Notes under the pieces: generated by a model
Database searches by the model: none
The model's input: the letters and a program-made list of their open reading frames with translations, nothing else
What the model was told of the DNA's origin: nothing
Assembly (NCBI GenBank): GCA_958299035.1
Contig: CATQJL010000305.1
Coordinates: 69,532,792-69,596,791, forward strand
DNA from: Cylicocyclus nassatus
Lineage: Eukaryota > Nematoda > Chromadorea > Rhabditida > Strongylidae
DNA: 64,000 nt
Direction of reading: 5' to 3'
Shown: piece by piece, positions 1 to 10,956 of the stretch
Numbering within the stretch: position 1 is the first letter of the stretch
How the letters are laid out: each line of letters opens with the position of its first letter
Translations under genes and position numbers: made by a program

Positions 1-3000
1 CAAGCTTGATAGATTTTTAACTTACAAGTTTACCTGTGAAATAGCTATGGGCTTCAGAGGAACCCCATATTTCACATATCTTGACATTGAGCAATACGAA
101 TTGGGTGTTTAAGTGCAGGACGCGGTAATTTAGCAAGAGCGACGGCTCATAATTTCGTGTGTACACAGCATTTGTTTGGGGCTTACACTATCCAAAGGAG
201 GACCCGTACGTGACAACTTTTTATGGGCGTCCTGCAAGAGTGAAAACTCTTTACAATATCAGTACTTTATTGATTTTAGCATGTTTTTCATTGCTTGCTA
301 TGTTGCGAAAAGCATAAACTGGATCTGTGCTTTCTGGATGTGTAGCTCTGGAAATTGACACAAATCTTCTTCGTTGGATAAAAGCATTTAAGAAACTACG
401 AGAAAAGGAGGCAGACTTAAAAATTCCAAATTAGGAAAGAACGAAGAAAAATGAGCTAACGTTACTCCCAACCTTCAAGAGCATTAGAAGGAACCAATCG
501 ACGGCTGTGCCGTGTCACCCATCCACCCCAGCATCTTCTCTCCCTTCGCGCTTGCTCACACTTGATAAGTCATCGGTCTTTTTACTGTACGAAACGAAAA
601 AATGCCAAAGAGGGTTCTTTGCCCGCAAAAGTACCAAACAAGACTTTTAATTGTATATATTTCACCAAAAGCAGACAGACACCCAGCAGCATATACACAG
701 ATAGTTTTTGATGGAGAGAAGTTGTGCTTGTAGTAAAGGCCAAATGTTTCATCACGCTTGCACAGGGGAAGAGTCTGTCACTCTCGCCTACTCTACAGTT
801 CAGGAATGATTTCCACGAAAGTCCCCGCAAAATGGGCTTTTCGTGCGATTAAAATGGACTTAGTCCATGCGGTGCGATAAGATACTGCATTCGCGAATGC
901 ATTCATTCCATACAAAATTCTTCAGCAAACCTTTCTCCAACTTGCCTCAACCTGTTTACTCACTCTTGCAAACTCATTTCTACCAAGTGGTTGGTAACTA
1001 ACTAGGGCTGACCTAACATAACGATGACAATCACATGATTCTATGCTTTCACACTTCATTATACATCAAAAATGCCATTTGTTGATAACTATGCATCGAA
1101 AACATCTTCAAGTATAGAATTCACATAATATCCGGGCCTTCGCTTCTTAAGACTTCTATGGATCTGCTTTAAGTCAAATTCGTATGTAGAGCTTTCTGGG
1201 GGAAGCAAACTTTGGCTAGACTTGCACTGCAGTCTGTGAAGCAAAATGCTTATCTCGTAGGAAACCTTGCCCTACAACCCAAAGGGTTCAGTAAATCGGA
1301 AAACTACCTGTCGCAAAGGATGACTTCGCAGATGTTCTACTTTAGCTCTTCTTTGTCTTTCAGCATTAATGTTTATATCTCTAAGTAGTTGAATGTATGG
1401 ACTATTGACAGTAGGAAATTTTTCACAGAATTTTTCTTGCTAGCTAGCGGCACTTCAGTAATTCTTGCGACAAACTCAAAATTCGTTCATTAAAGCCGTC
1501 ATTGAGGTTCGGGTTTGTAGTCAAAAGATTAGTCAAAAGATAGCTTCTGAGTAATTATGTTGAAACGCAAATCTTTTTTATCTTTGAATACAAATGAATA
1601 CAATAGAATAAATTTAGTTTTGGTTGATGATTTAAAAAGTTGACAAACTTTACTTGATTTACGTAGGAATTCTCGTATCGACATGACATTTGGAAACATT
1701 TGAGTTTGTTGGCGAATGCTTTGGTGATTTACCCTTCTTAAATAACTTCTATAGCATTTGGAAAAAAACACTCATTTCAGACTTCATAAAAGACATAAAA
1801 CTTTTTCTACTTACTTGTTACCTTAAAATAGGCTAAGGAGCACACTCTCAAAAAATCGCAATCAAAAATGTGCAAAAAAATCAAAAATGGGCTTGATTCC
1901 AGCTCACCTTGCTGCTGAGAGTAAAATGGGCTTTCAAGTCTATTTAAAATGGAGGTAAATCCCATTTTCCTCCATTCTAAATGGAGTTTTCGCATGATTC
2001 TTTCGCAGGCGAGTGCAAGTAGGGTTGAATCATTTTGATCACACCGCTCTGCCTCGTGGTTGCGATGAGATAAAATTTCTTGGATAACGCTAGCGAAAGC
2101 AGATTCCGACCAGCTTCTACCGCGAACGAATAAAATGGGGTTTGGAAGTCCATTTTCCTCCATTATGGACTTTCGTGGATATCATTCCCCGAGAATCATG
2201 GTACTCTTTATAGGTCGTGTTACAGTGGCAACAGTAAAGGTAGCCGGAGGTTTCATTTAACGTAAACCGGCTGCTCATCACTTTTGGTGACTTGCACATC
2301 GGGTAAGGGATAAAGATAATACCCACGGAGCAAAGCGAGTATTGCCTGGCCGGGAGACCTGCCATGAAATGTGTGAGTTATTTTTCAAAAAAAATAACTT
2401 ACAGATATGTCCGCAAAAGCTTTTTCAACTCAAAGTTAATGGATTACACAGAAATGCCCAATAGAAAAACAGATGTGTAATGAGCGCAAGCTTCTATAAA
2501 GCTTTTTCGAATGTTTGCAAAAAATTTGATGATAAGGGACTCTATTGCACGAAACAGCTGAGGAAGAAAAGGTTTAGTAGTGCTTTGGAGCGCTGTGGCG
2601 GAAGACAGAAAAAATCGAGATTACAGTTTAGAAAAATACTATGTTATTGCGAGAAGCTACTCAGGACTTTGGCGATGTACACGACCTTTCAACTTTCTCC
2701 ACTGCTCTCTTTACTTTCGTTATCTTTCGTTGCAGAGTGTACTGTAAATAACCATAGATCCATACAATTTTATTCCCAGATTTATCAATTCACGACAAGA
2801 GGACAATTCTCGTTCACAAAGTCTCCGGTTACCATTTGTTCCGGCTGACTAAAAAAGCCCAGATTACAGTCTCCTAAAAAGGCAAAACTTGCACTATCTA
2901 CGGTATTACAAGAACGTTTTAACAGCAACATACTGCTTTCACAAATTTTTGACATTGATACCATAGTAGTGAGAAGATCTCATCATTCGACGGGCAGCGC

Positions 3001-3816
3001 CATAAGAACAAACACTTATTATTGCTTTCTGTGAAAGCGCTGGACACCCAGTTATCCTTACAGAAAACATTTTTTACTCAATGAAGCAGGCTATCAAGTT
3101 TGAAATCCAGGCAGAATTGTCATAACACATCAGTATCAGTCACGAAAACGATTGTGATGGCTTATACTGAGATGGTGCAAAGTTATTTTCGCCAAACCAC
3201 GTACACACGTCCTGCAAAGTCTTGATCGGACTAGCATCAGTGAACCGAGAAAAAAAACTCTGCATGCTCACAACCACACTTTTGTTATATTCTCCATCGA
3301 AAAACGATTTTTAAATCTCTGCTAAAAGCAATGAAAGCAGGATTGAAGAAGCAAGTTTGAAACAAAGTGTTCGCACATATAGTATGGAAGTTCAATGTCG
3401 GTGCAAACGGCTGTGTTAACGGAGTACGATCTAGCTATCTGCAGCAGAAAAGGCCAACAACTGAACCACAAGCTTTGTAGCATCGATACTGTCTGTATAA
3501 TATATAAACTGCTAGTGGGGATCGTCAATTACCCAGTCAGGATAAGGGGTTATGCCGATTTTGCAGCAAGTGCGAAATGACTCAAACAATCAGGTTGTTC
3601 GCTACAAAATCAAGGCGTTTTTTAATGCTAAGGAGCGTGAAACCTGCCTAGGATTTTTGAACTCCATGGCATTCCATGCAGCATTGAGTGTTATAGAAAA
3701 GACATTGGGACATTTGACCGATAAAAGCCTTAAACAAATCAAGAGAAAATTATCGGGTATTCCCCATGCACGAGCATTGCGAATAAAAGCTTTCCCAAGA
3801 ATTCTATATCTCCATA
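1..3816. other. Intergenic, no gene recognised
   Basis: AT-rich sequence with stop codons in all frames. The few ORFs over 60 codons have no recognisable domain and unusual composition. A short motif containing AAAATGGGCTTT recurs near 826-845, 1880 and 1925, which suggests an old dispersed repeat. No tRNA, rRNA or splice-consistent exon chain was seen. Confidence 0.6.
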
Positions 3817-4398
3817 CTAGCTGGCTTACCCGGCTCCGCCCGGCCCTGTCAAAACACTATGTCAAAGAACACTATTCCTATTCCTGTACGAACCTTTCCC
3901 TGTGCCCACGCCTACATGCCAATATCATGCCATTCCCGCTGTTTTAGCAATCAGCATGCTCGATTACCCCCCCCCCTGGGCCAACTCCCAGCCCCGTTGC
4001 TCAAACCTTGCAAAAAATCGATAAAATCGATGAAAGTAGTGGACGATCCTGAAAACTAATATTGTATTCGGAATCTCCATGCTCGAATACCCCCTGTGCA
4101 AACTCCCAGCTCCGCATTTTAAACTTTACAAAAAAATCGATAAAATCGATAAAAGTAATCGATAATCCTGAAAACTAATATTGTATTCGGAATCCCCATG
4201 CTCGATTACCTACCGCCCTGTGCCAACTCCCAGCCCCGTAGGTGGACTCTGCAAAAAAATTGATAACAATCGATAAAATCGATATCGATCGATACGAAAA
4301 GTAGCCTATGACACCCGCCGGAGCCCGAAGTGTATGTGTGCCAAGTTTGGTCCGGATCGGTTCAGAAATGGAATTTTCTATTCGAAACATACGTACAC

Positions 4399-4449
<51 letters not shown>

Positions 4450-4480
4450 TACAAACAGACATTCAGCTTTATATATAAAA
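3817..4480 (-). mobile_element. Non-autonomous Helitron, copy 1
   Basis: Read on the minus strand, the element ends in GCCAGCTAG followed by T, preceded by a GC-rich short hairpin (CCGGGCGGAGCCGGG). At the other end it has the conserved TATATATAAAGCTGAATG followed by a GTCT microsatellite. CTAG 3' ends with an adjacent hairpin and insertion between A and T are Helitron hallmarks. The 5' dinucleotide is TT instead of TC, probably a point change. The interior holds three tandem units of about 130 bp, each with an ATCGATAAAATCGAT core. No Rep/helicase coding is present. Copies 2 and 3 in this window share the ends. Confidence 0.8.
4401..4448. repeat. (AGAC)n microsatellite inside the Helitron end
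   Basis: About twelve perfect AGAC tetramers next to the Helitron 5' terminus. The other two Helitron copies carry shorter, interrupted versions at the same place, so the repeat is part of the element and expanded here. Confidence 0.95.
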
Positions 4481-6240
4481 TTCAGAATGTTTCTGAACCA
4501 CTGATAAAGTGCTCAAGGGAAAGCACTGGCTTCCTGTCTCCTTGAAACCATTCTACTTAGCATCAATGTAAGACGCTTAGAGTTTTGTGCAAATCTCCTC
4601 TCTTATCAAAGTGAGCTGAGTGCAACCTCGAATCATTGTTAGGTAAAAACAAATATGATGCCTATTCTCTGCATCTAAACTTATATGCCTTTTTCCCATG
4701 TGCAAGCAAGCTTCAAAAATTTGGAAAAGCATTCCTTGAGAGAAGCCCTCCCGCCTCCCTCGGTTCACCACTGCAATGTACCAATATCAACTGATTTTCG
4801 TTCCTTGCTATTTAAGATTTCTTATGCGATCGCCACGGGCGCTGATCTCGTGTCTGTTGATTTTGTCTCAAAATCAAAGAATAATCCTCACTCTACCACA
4901 AACTCGTTATTTCCACTCTGAGCGAATTAAGTGGGCGAGCGGAAGTAGGTGACTCACGACTAAGATTGTGAATTAAACTAATACCTTTTGAGCATACGAC
5001 GGCGACGTGTTCCCGTAACGTAAGGCAATAAAGTAGCGAATGAGCCAATAACAACCTGTACGGTAGAAGGGAAACCATTGAAGCTGACTGTCTCACAAGA
5101 CGCCAGAACAGAAGAACATGGAAATGCTCAGATTTTTTTCTGATGTTCTGCACAGCAAGAATAGCTCTTTCGAATGGCCCAAACTAACTCCTTCACAGGA
5201 GAGAGTACAAATTGAAATTTAATGAACTAACTAGTATATAAGAGCAGAGCTTTGATGTAGACGGACATTTGTTTTCTTTTGCAATGAAGACTGGCAAAAA
5301 CAAATGAGACAACGAACTACTTTGCAGTAAGACGTAGAAGTAATGGAAGTATAAGGTGGGTTGAGACCGGCTACAGATTTAACCACAGATGATTTCACAC
5401 TCAATTACTCTTTCACCTAACTGCACGCGCAGCCTCATCTCATGGGTTCTCGTGACCGCTGGGTGGAAGAGGCTATAGAATTATCGTCTGCCCAATCAGG
5501 ATCAAATCATGAAATGGCTTGGCGCGTGTCCTGTAGTTCTGAATAATATAGTTCACCTGAAATTTGAGAGGTTCCATATCTAGAATACAAGTCATCTACT
5601 GTTTTTCTACCAAGAAGTGGACACATTAGGGATACCTTGGAGTACATGGTCAAAGAATTTGGATCAAGGCACCAGCAAGCAATTCTTCGCTGCTACTATG
5701 TACTTACGCAAAACATCACACTTCAATTCCTAACTAAATTGACAAACAGCATAGCAACTAATCGAAAATTTTGTTTGTTCGAAAAAGTCGTCCTTCAAAT
5801 TAACAAGAGATGTTTGTTCAGAACATGGCGCTCATCATGTGTGGGTAGCAATAAAAAATCTGTTAGGGTGTTACTGTAGCCCGCGCAAAAGGCGCAGCTT
5901 AGCAAAAAGGCAGGTAATTCGTCTATCTTATACAACTAGTTTATATAATTTGGTTGCAGGCATTCATCGCATGCCTAGACAGGGCGTCACTACGGGCGCT
6001 CTCAGCGTCTTTGCTGATCGTACGCTCTTTCACCTTTTTGCCGCCTGCAGTCTCTCCCATAGCCTGAAGCTTTTTTCATTACACCTTATTGTCATAATTG
6101 ATACTTTTGCGCATAAAAGCACCTGCTTCCTTCTTGGGAACTGTAAGACCCTTGAGCGCATGCTTTAAAGTGAAATTACCAGTTATTAAACATGAGCGAA
6201 TTTGTATTAAGAAATGCCTAAAGTTAAAAGTTAAAAGTTG
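4481..6240. other. Intergenic, nothing recognised
   Basis: No ORF with plausible protein composition, no RNA gene and no clear terminal inverted repeats were seen in this stretch. Confidence 0.5.
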
Positions 6241-6291
6241 AACGCCTCATACCACCACGGCGGCAGGAGCGCCGTGGTGGTATGAGGCGTT
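6241..6291. repeat. Perfect 22-bp inverted repeat with 7-nt loop
   Basis: The arm beginning AACGCCTCATACC is followed by the loop GCAGGAG and the exact reverse complement ending GGTATGAGGCGTT. All 22 pairs match. The arms are GC-rich in AT-rich surroundings. It could be a tiny foldback element or a transcribed hairpin; the sequence alone does not decide. Confidence 0.95.
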
Positions 6292-6384
6292 GATGCAGCA
6301 TTCAATGTTTTATTGAATGGCCGAATTTACTCGATTCGAATTAAAGAATATTATAAACTGTATCATCAGCCCACGATTCGTGTA

Positions 6385-6552
6385 GACTCCACGATTCGTG
6401 TAGCTCTCTTTCAAAATAAGTTTTGCCAACTCAAGGCGTGGCAGCTTTTGATAGCGAGAGAGTGAAAAACAATGCTATGACGTGGAGGCTCAATAAGTTC
6501 CTCCTTAACATTATGGAAGGTCCACAGTCCGCCTCTACACGAACTGTGGAGA
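6385..6552. repeat. Imperfect inverted repeat about 165 bp apart
   Basis: ACTCCACGATTCGTGTAG on the left, with a further direct copy of CCACGATTCGTGTAG just before it, is mirrored by CTCTACACGAACTGTGGAG on the right with a two-base mismatch. This looks like a small decayed MITE. No clear target duplication was seen. Confidence 0.5.
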
Positions 6553-6571
6553 CGACCATAGGTCTTCATTT

Positions 6572-6606
6572 GTGCTGAGGCCGGTCTTGACCATCGGCCT
6601 CAGCAC
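6572..6606. repeat. 12-bp perfect hairpin
   Basis: GTGCTGAGGCCG and its exact complement CGGCCTCAGCAC flank an 11-nt loop. The hairpin starts a GC-rich stretch (about 6570-6990) with two overlapping ORFs of 126 codons whose products match nothing recognisable. Confidence 0.8.
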
Positions 6607-7114
6607 CTTTGATTTCATTCGCGCCAAAACTGAAGTATTCAGATTTGACATTCGCCAGCCTATGGGACGTTTCGCCTCCGATTTGTCGCGGATTGCGCGA
6701 CTTCTTCAAGGAGTCCGCTGCCCGCCGCGCAGAGGGTCCCAAAGTGCCAGTCCTCGCGCGCTGTCCCGCCCTCTCGCTCGCTACTTATGCCGCAGCTTAC
6801 CTTCTAAAAGTCACGTACGCCACATGCGTCTACTCGCGAGCGGTCGGCTTCAATCCACTCCAACTATCGATCGATCAAGCAGTGCGTCGTCTTTCCAACT
6901 CACGCGAAAAACATCACCACGCAAGGAGGACTGGCTCGACGCCCCGAGGTAACCCGGTTGGTGCTTCTTGCTTGCCGCAGGACAAATGAGTACCTCCGCG
7001 GGGGGTTTTCTTTCTATCGGCCCCTAGGTAACATCTGACCGGCGTGTTCTCATTCCATGGTAATGAATTGTTCGTGTGTTGGTTAAGATCCGGGTAAATG
7101 GTGGGCACCCTTAA

Positions 7115-7344
7115 GGCAAGGGACATACCTCACGCGATTTCAGTCGCCACGCGATCTGGCAATTTGCCAGATGTTTTCAAATTCAATACTGGTAGACCCC
7201 AAATGTACAGCATGTATAACTTTCGTAGGTTGATAAAATGCCCCATCTTCCGTACATTCGGAAACCTCGTACGATGAGTTATGAACGTTTAGAGTATTGC
7301 CAAATCGCGTCGCGACTGAAATCGCGTGAGGTACGTCCGAGGCC
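7115..7344. mobile_element. Harbinger-like MITE, copy 1
   Basis: 230-bp element with terminal inverted repeats of about 45 bp. The inner 29 bp, containing ACCTCACGCGATTTCAGTCG, match their mirror image with one mismatch. TAA lies directly outside both ends, the 3-bp TWA target duplication typical of PIF/Harbinger. Copy 2 at 38.3 kb shares the outer GGCC...GGAC start and the CACGCGAT core. Confidence 0.75.
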
Positions 7345-7804
7345 TAAGAGTCATAGTGTTGATGCGAGTGTTGGGCTTGGGGTTTAGGCCTTAGCCCCAG
7401 GAATATCTGTGTGCTATTCATGTTTGTTGTGGTTTTACGATGTGTTGCATCCTGGAAGGTTCCATCAATCGGAGGACAGGCATGATGCATGCTAGTGCCT
7501 AAGTTGCTGAGGATCCACAACTGCCAACGGTGTGTGGACCAGCTTGAGATAGCTGGCAGTTGAGATTGGGGGTTTAGGTTGGTAGCCTAGGGCCTCTAAG
7601 ATGTAGAGTGTATCCGTGTTTGGCAGGCCATAAGAGCATGGCGCAAGCTAGCTACCTTTCCACATGTGTCGTTGTTCTCTCTCACGGATGGCGTCCTCAA
7701 CTCCCCTCGCCGATGCAGGAGAGCGCTTACCACTGACGTTAGGAGGTGGGGACCCCAATCCGCAACACGATTCATTCCGGCAGAATTTGGTTCATTTTGT
7801 CTTA

Positions 7805-9275
7805 CCCTAAAATCCGTACAATAAGTCCGCCTATCAGATAAGTCCACCTATCAGATAAGTCCGCATAAGTACGCATCAGACAAGTCCGCTTTCTTGAACA
7901 ACCTCGCGCCGCCAAGAGTCCTGCGGATAAGTCCGCTTTTTTTCAGATGAAAACAAGAAGGAGCAATTGCGCTGCCTTTTTGGTCTCAAAATGGATCAAA
8001 GCAACAGATCCTTATTCAGGTTCCATTCCATGTTCATCACTATCAAAAACGTGGCTGACCGACGCTGCTTCTTCGTCTAACGACTAAAACCTTCCCCTTC
8101 ATAAATGATTTGCACCACGACGCTGATGCCTTGAAGTACTGCCGGCCAGATTCCTGCGCTAGCTGCAATGCCTTCGCTCAAATGTCCTTGACAAGCACTG
8201 CTCTGCTCGCCTCTCGCCTCTGCACAATCCATGCATAGGCAGCTTCCTCGATCTCCTCTACCTTTTGCTTCCCATAACGGTTGGCGCATTTCCTCAGTGG
8301 CATATCCTCCAAACTCTCCTTATCGGCCTTCCATCTTCGAATCAGACGTGCAGAGACTTCGCAATGAGCAGCTGCAGCCGATGTTCCATGTTCCAAGGCA
8401 TATTCCATAGTGTTAAGCTTGAAAAGCGTAGTTTAGGACTTACTTCTGGTAGCCACTGAGATCCGAGACACCTGAACAGCTTGAGTCACAGCATGTGAGA
8501 CTACGACGGAAATATAGTGCTCTGCGTGCTTGCGAACTTCGCTGAGTTAGCGGTCATTGCACACTGCAATCACGCGGAGTCCTATAAATTTGTGCTGATC
8601 ATCGAAAGGTTTACTCTTTTACAAGAAAAAGCAGGCGGCATCAAATTTGACTACACTGTCCTTAGTCTTGGATGTACAGGCTTAATGAAACAACAACTGA
8701 GAAAAGGAACAAAGAAGCCTAATGCTTTGCTAGGGTTGACCATTCTCAGACTATCACTCTTCTGTTCAATAAAGCATTTGACAAAAGCCGTATAGCGTGG
8801 GTCAACAGAGACTAGGTTCAGACCATGTAAATAATAGAGGAAGCAAAAAGTATAGGCAGTCAGGTTCATTGGTTGTAGCCTGTACAGGTTCAAACGATGT
8901 TCTTTTCATCGGCAGAAATCGCTCAATTTCGTACAAGTGTCATATCTAGGAAAAGAACTCACCTATCCAGCGTATGCGATGAATCCGCTACGATACTGCC
9001 AGCAAGTAGACTGTAAGACTTGTCAAATTCTTGGGCTCTTTCTTTCAGGCGATATCGCGGCCTTGTTCAAATCTACACCGGCAACTACGCGGGCGGTAGC
9101 GCGCGTCTATGCTCCTAGGTCGCGCTTGCTCATGCTCAGGACAGGCGGACTTATCTGATGGGGTTTGATGGGAGGACTTATCTGCAAGGCTTTTGGCGGC
9201 CGCAGAGGGCGATTTTCCATCGATTTTTCGGTCAAAACTGCAGATAAGTCCGGACTTATTGTACGGATTTTAGGG
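7805..9275. mobile_element. Pogo/Tc5-type DNA transposon, defective
   Basis: Perfect 25-bp terminal inverted repeats starting CCCTAAAATCCGTACAATAA, flanked on both sides by TA (Tc1/mariner-pogo target duplication). Inside both ends the motif ATCAGATAAGTCCGCC is repeated several times directly, which looks like an array of transposase binding sites. The interior holds a minus-strand fragment of a CENP-B/Tc5-type DNA-binding domain (8050-8429) but no visible DDE catalytic domain in its 1.47 kb, so it is not autonomous. Confidence 0.85.
8050..8429 (-). pseudogene. CENP-B/Tc5-type HTH transposase fragment
   Basis: The minus-strand frame begins near FKLNTMEYALEHG, continues through SARLIRRWKADKESLEDMP and reaches a TGA at 8178-8180. 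It then continues in the same frame with AKALQLAQESG and WCKSFMKGKVLVVRRR. These are the two helix-turn-helix halves (N-terminal HTH and CENP-B/Tc5 HTH) that bind terminal repeats in pogo/Tigger/Tc5 transposases, as known for the family. The in-frame stop and loss of everything after the second HTH show that it is broken. It lies inside the 25-bp TIRs, so it is the remnant of the element's own gene. Confidence 0.8.
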
Positions 9276-10956
9276 TATATTGTCATTGCAGTGCCATTAT
9301 TTCCATCACACTTCTTTTGATACCACCCTTTATGCCACTTTTGCTAACCTTTTTTTGACATGCTGTCACAGTCCCAAGTTTTGTTCCGATACTCTACTAT
9401 ACCTGTTCGAAGAAGCAATCTGAAGTTATCCGTTTACGTGTTGTTTGTTCACCTAGTTTGTTGGTCGTTTACGTTTATGATAATAGGTTGGCTAATAGAT
9501 AAGTTCGGTCACTTTTTCAGCTCTTACAAATGCAGTAGACAAATTTTTGTCCAAAGTTTGGTATCTCTGAAAAGAACACTTCACTGAGTATTGGAGCATA
9601 TATTCTGTTTGAGTAAAACTTATCTTCCAAGGAAGAAAATCCGCAAAGAAGTGAGAAAGCGCTATTTTCTCGTAATGCGCAAATATGAGGAAATTTGGTT
9701 TTCTTAGTGAAACAATTTCAAAGTAGCAGATCATAGTTCCTTTTGTTATTCATCAAATAGGGAAAACACTTCTGTATCCAAACACCAGACTGCTGTTCTT
9801 TACATCCATTACAGCATGACAACGAAGCCTAAGAAGTCAAAGAATTGAGCTTTTGGAAATTTCGCCATATCGGGGCATAACTGTCTTTACTGACGATAGA
9901 AAATCCTGATCATTTGATATGTGATAGAGGAGAACTACTTTCCCACAAAAAATCTTAGATTGAAAACAACAAGAAACCTCTTTTATGATGATTTGTGTGA
10001 AAAAACGAACTTATTTTTTAGCCAACCTAGTATTTGCTCAAGCGTTTAGCAATAAAAGGTTTAATTACTCAATAATTGTTAGCGATCTACCGGCGATTAT
10101 CGATTACACTTTCACATTTTGATATTTTGTTTGCCATTCGACGTTAAGAAGAAGTCCTGCGTGGCACGTCTTGACGAAGAACGAATGTCGAACCCGCAGC
10201 AGCACCGCTCAGGAAGGACGACGAGTTGAAGGTGGGACGCAAAATCCACAACGCTTCTTTATTTTCACTCGAGCCGCTTTACTTTGCCGTCAGCTTTTTT
10301 GTGTGCACACTTCCCCACAATTGTCGGCCCCGACTCATCATCCACTAAAACAATATCTAGCTTGCGCATCTGCCACTCACTACCTGAATTTGCTAAGTGA
10401 GATAACAACCATAGCTGACATTCGACTACTCAGAGTATCATGACTATCTGATACAGATGAGCTAAGCGAGATGAAGAATATTCATTGCGAAAAAGAACCA
10501 GTAAAATTACATGAATGGTGACAGTGGTGTCGCTAACGGATAAGTAAAGTTTTTCAAGAGTCATTCACAAGCTAAACACTTCCCTAATGAGTGACAGAAG
10601 ATGATACAATCACTTAAATGGAAACCAAATGATTGTACTCGACTGAGATAATATCACATACACTTGCACTTATTGAAAACAACTGAACCATCTACAAGTA
10701 ACAAAGCACATTCCAAATTTTGACTGGAATGAGATAACCGCAACGAACACGAGCAAGTTAGATGTGCTATGGGTTGCAGCGCTGCAAAACAGCACCGTGT
10801 TAAAACACATACCCCAAATTTTTGAAAGGGGCACCATTGACTAATTCGACTACTAACTTACACGATATGACTAAAGGTCTGATTTTTTGATAAACTATAT
10901 CTATGGTACAGAAAAATTGTCCTAACGCTAAAAAGTTCACGAGAGATTGAAACCAC
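9276..10956. other. Intergenic, 3' flank of PHRF1
   Basis: No supported gene. ORFs at 9360-9587 and 10171-10443 have low-complexity translations without family features. Confidence 0.5.

Noticed and set aside
2117..2365. 82-codon minus ORF with GYLYCCHCNTTYKEYH
   Set aside because: The C/H cluster is suggestive of a zinc finger, but the spacing fits no known family and there is no exon context.
4175..4462. ORF encoding SVCLSVCLSV
   Set aside because: Translation of the Helitron (AGAC)n microsatellite.
6572..6989. Two overlapping 126-codon ORFs in a GC-rich patch
   Set aside because: No recognisable domain, both frames open because of base composition, no splice structure.
10068..10092. GGTTTAATTACTCAA similar to the SL1 spliced leader start
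   Set aside because: Only about the first ten bases match, and the rest of the leader, the donor and an Sm site are missing.
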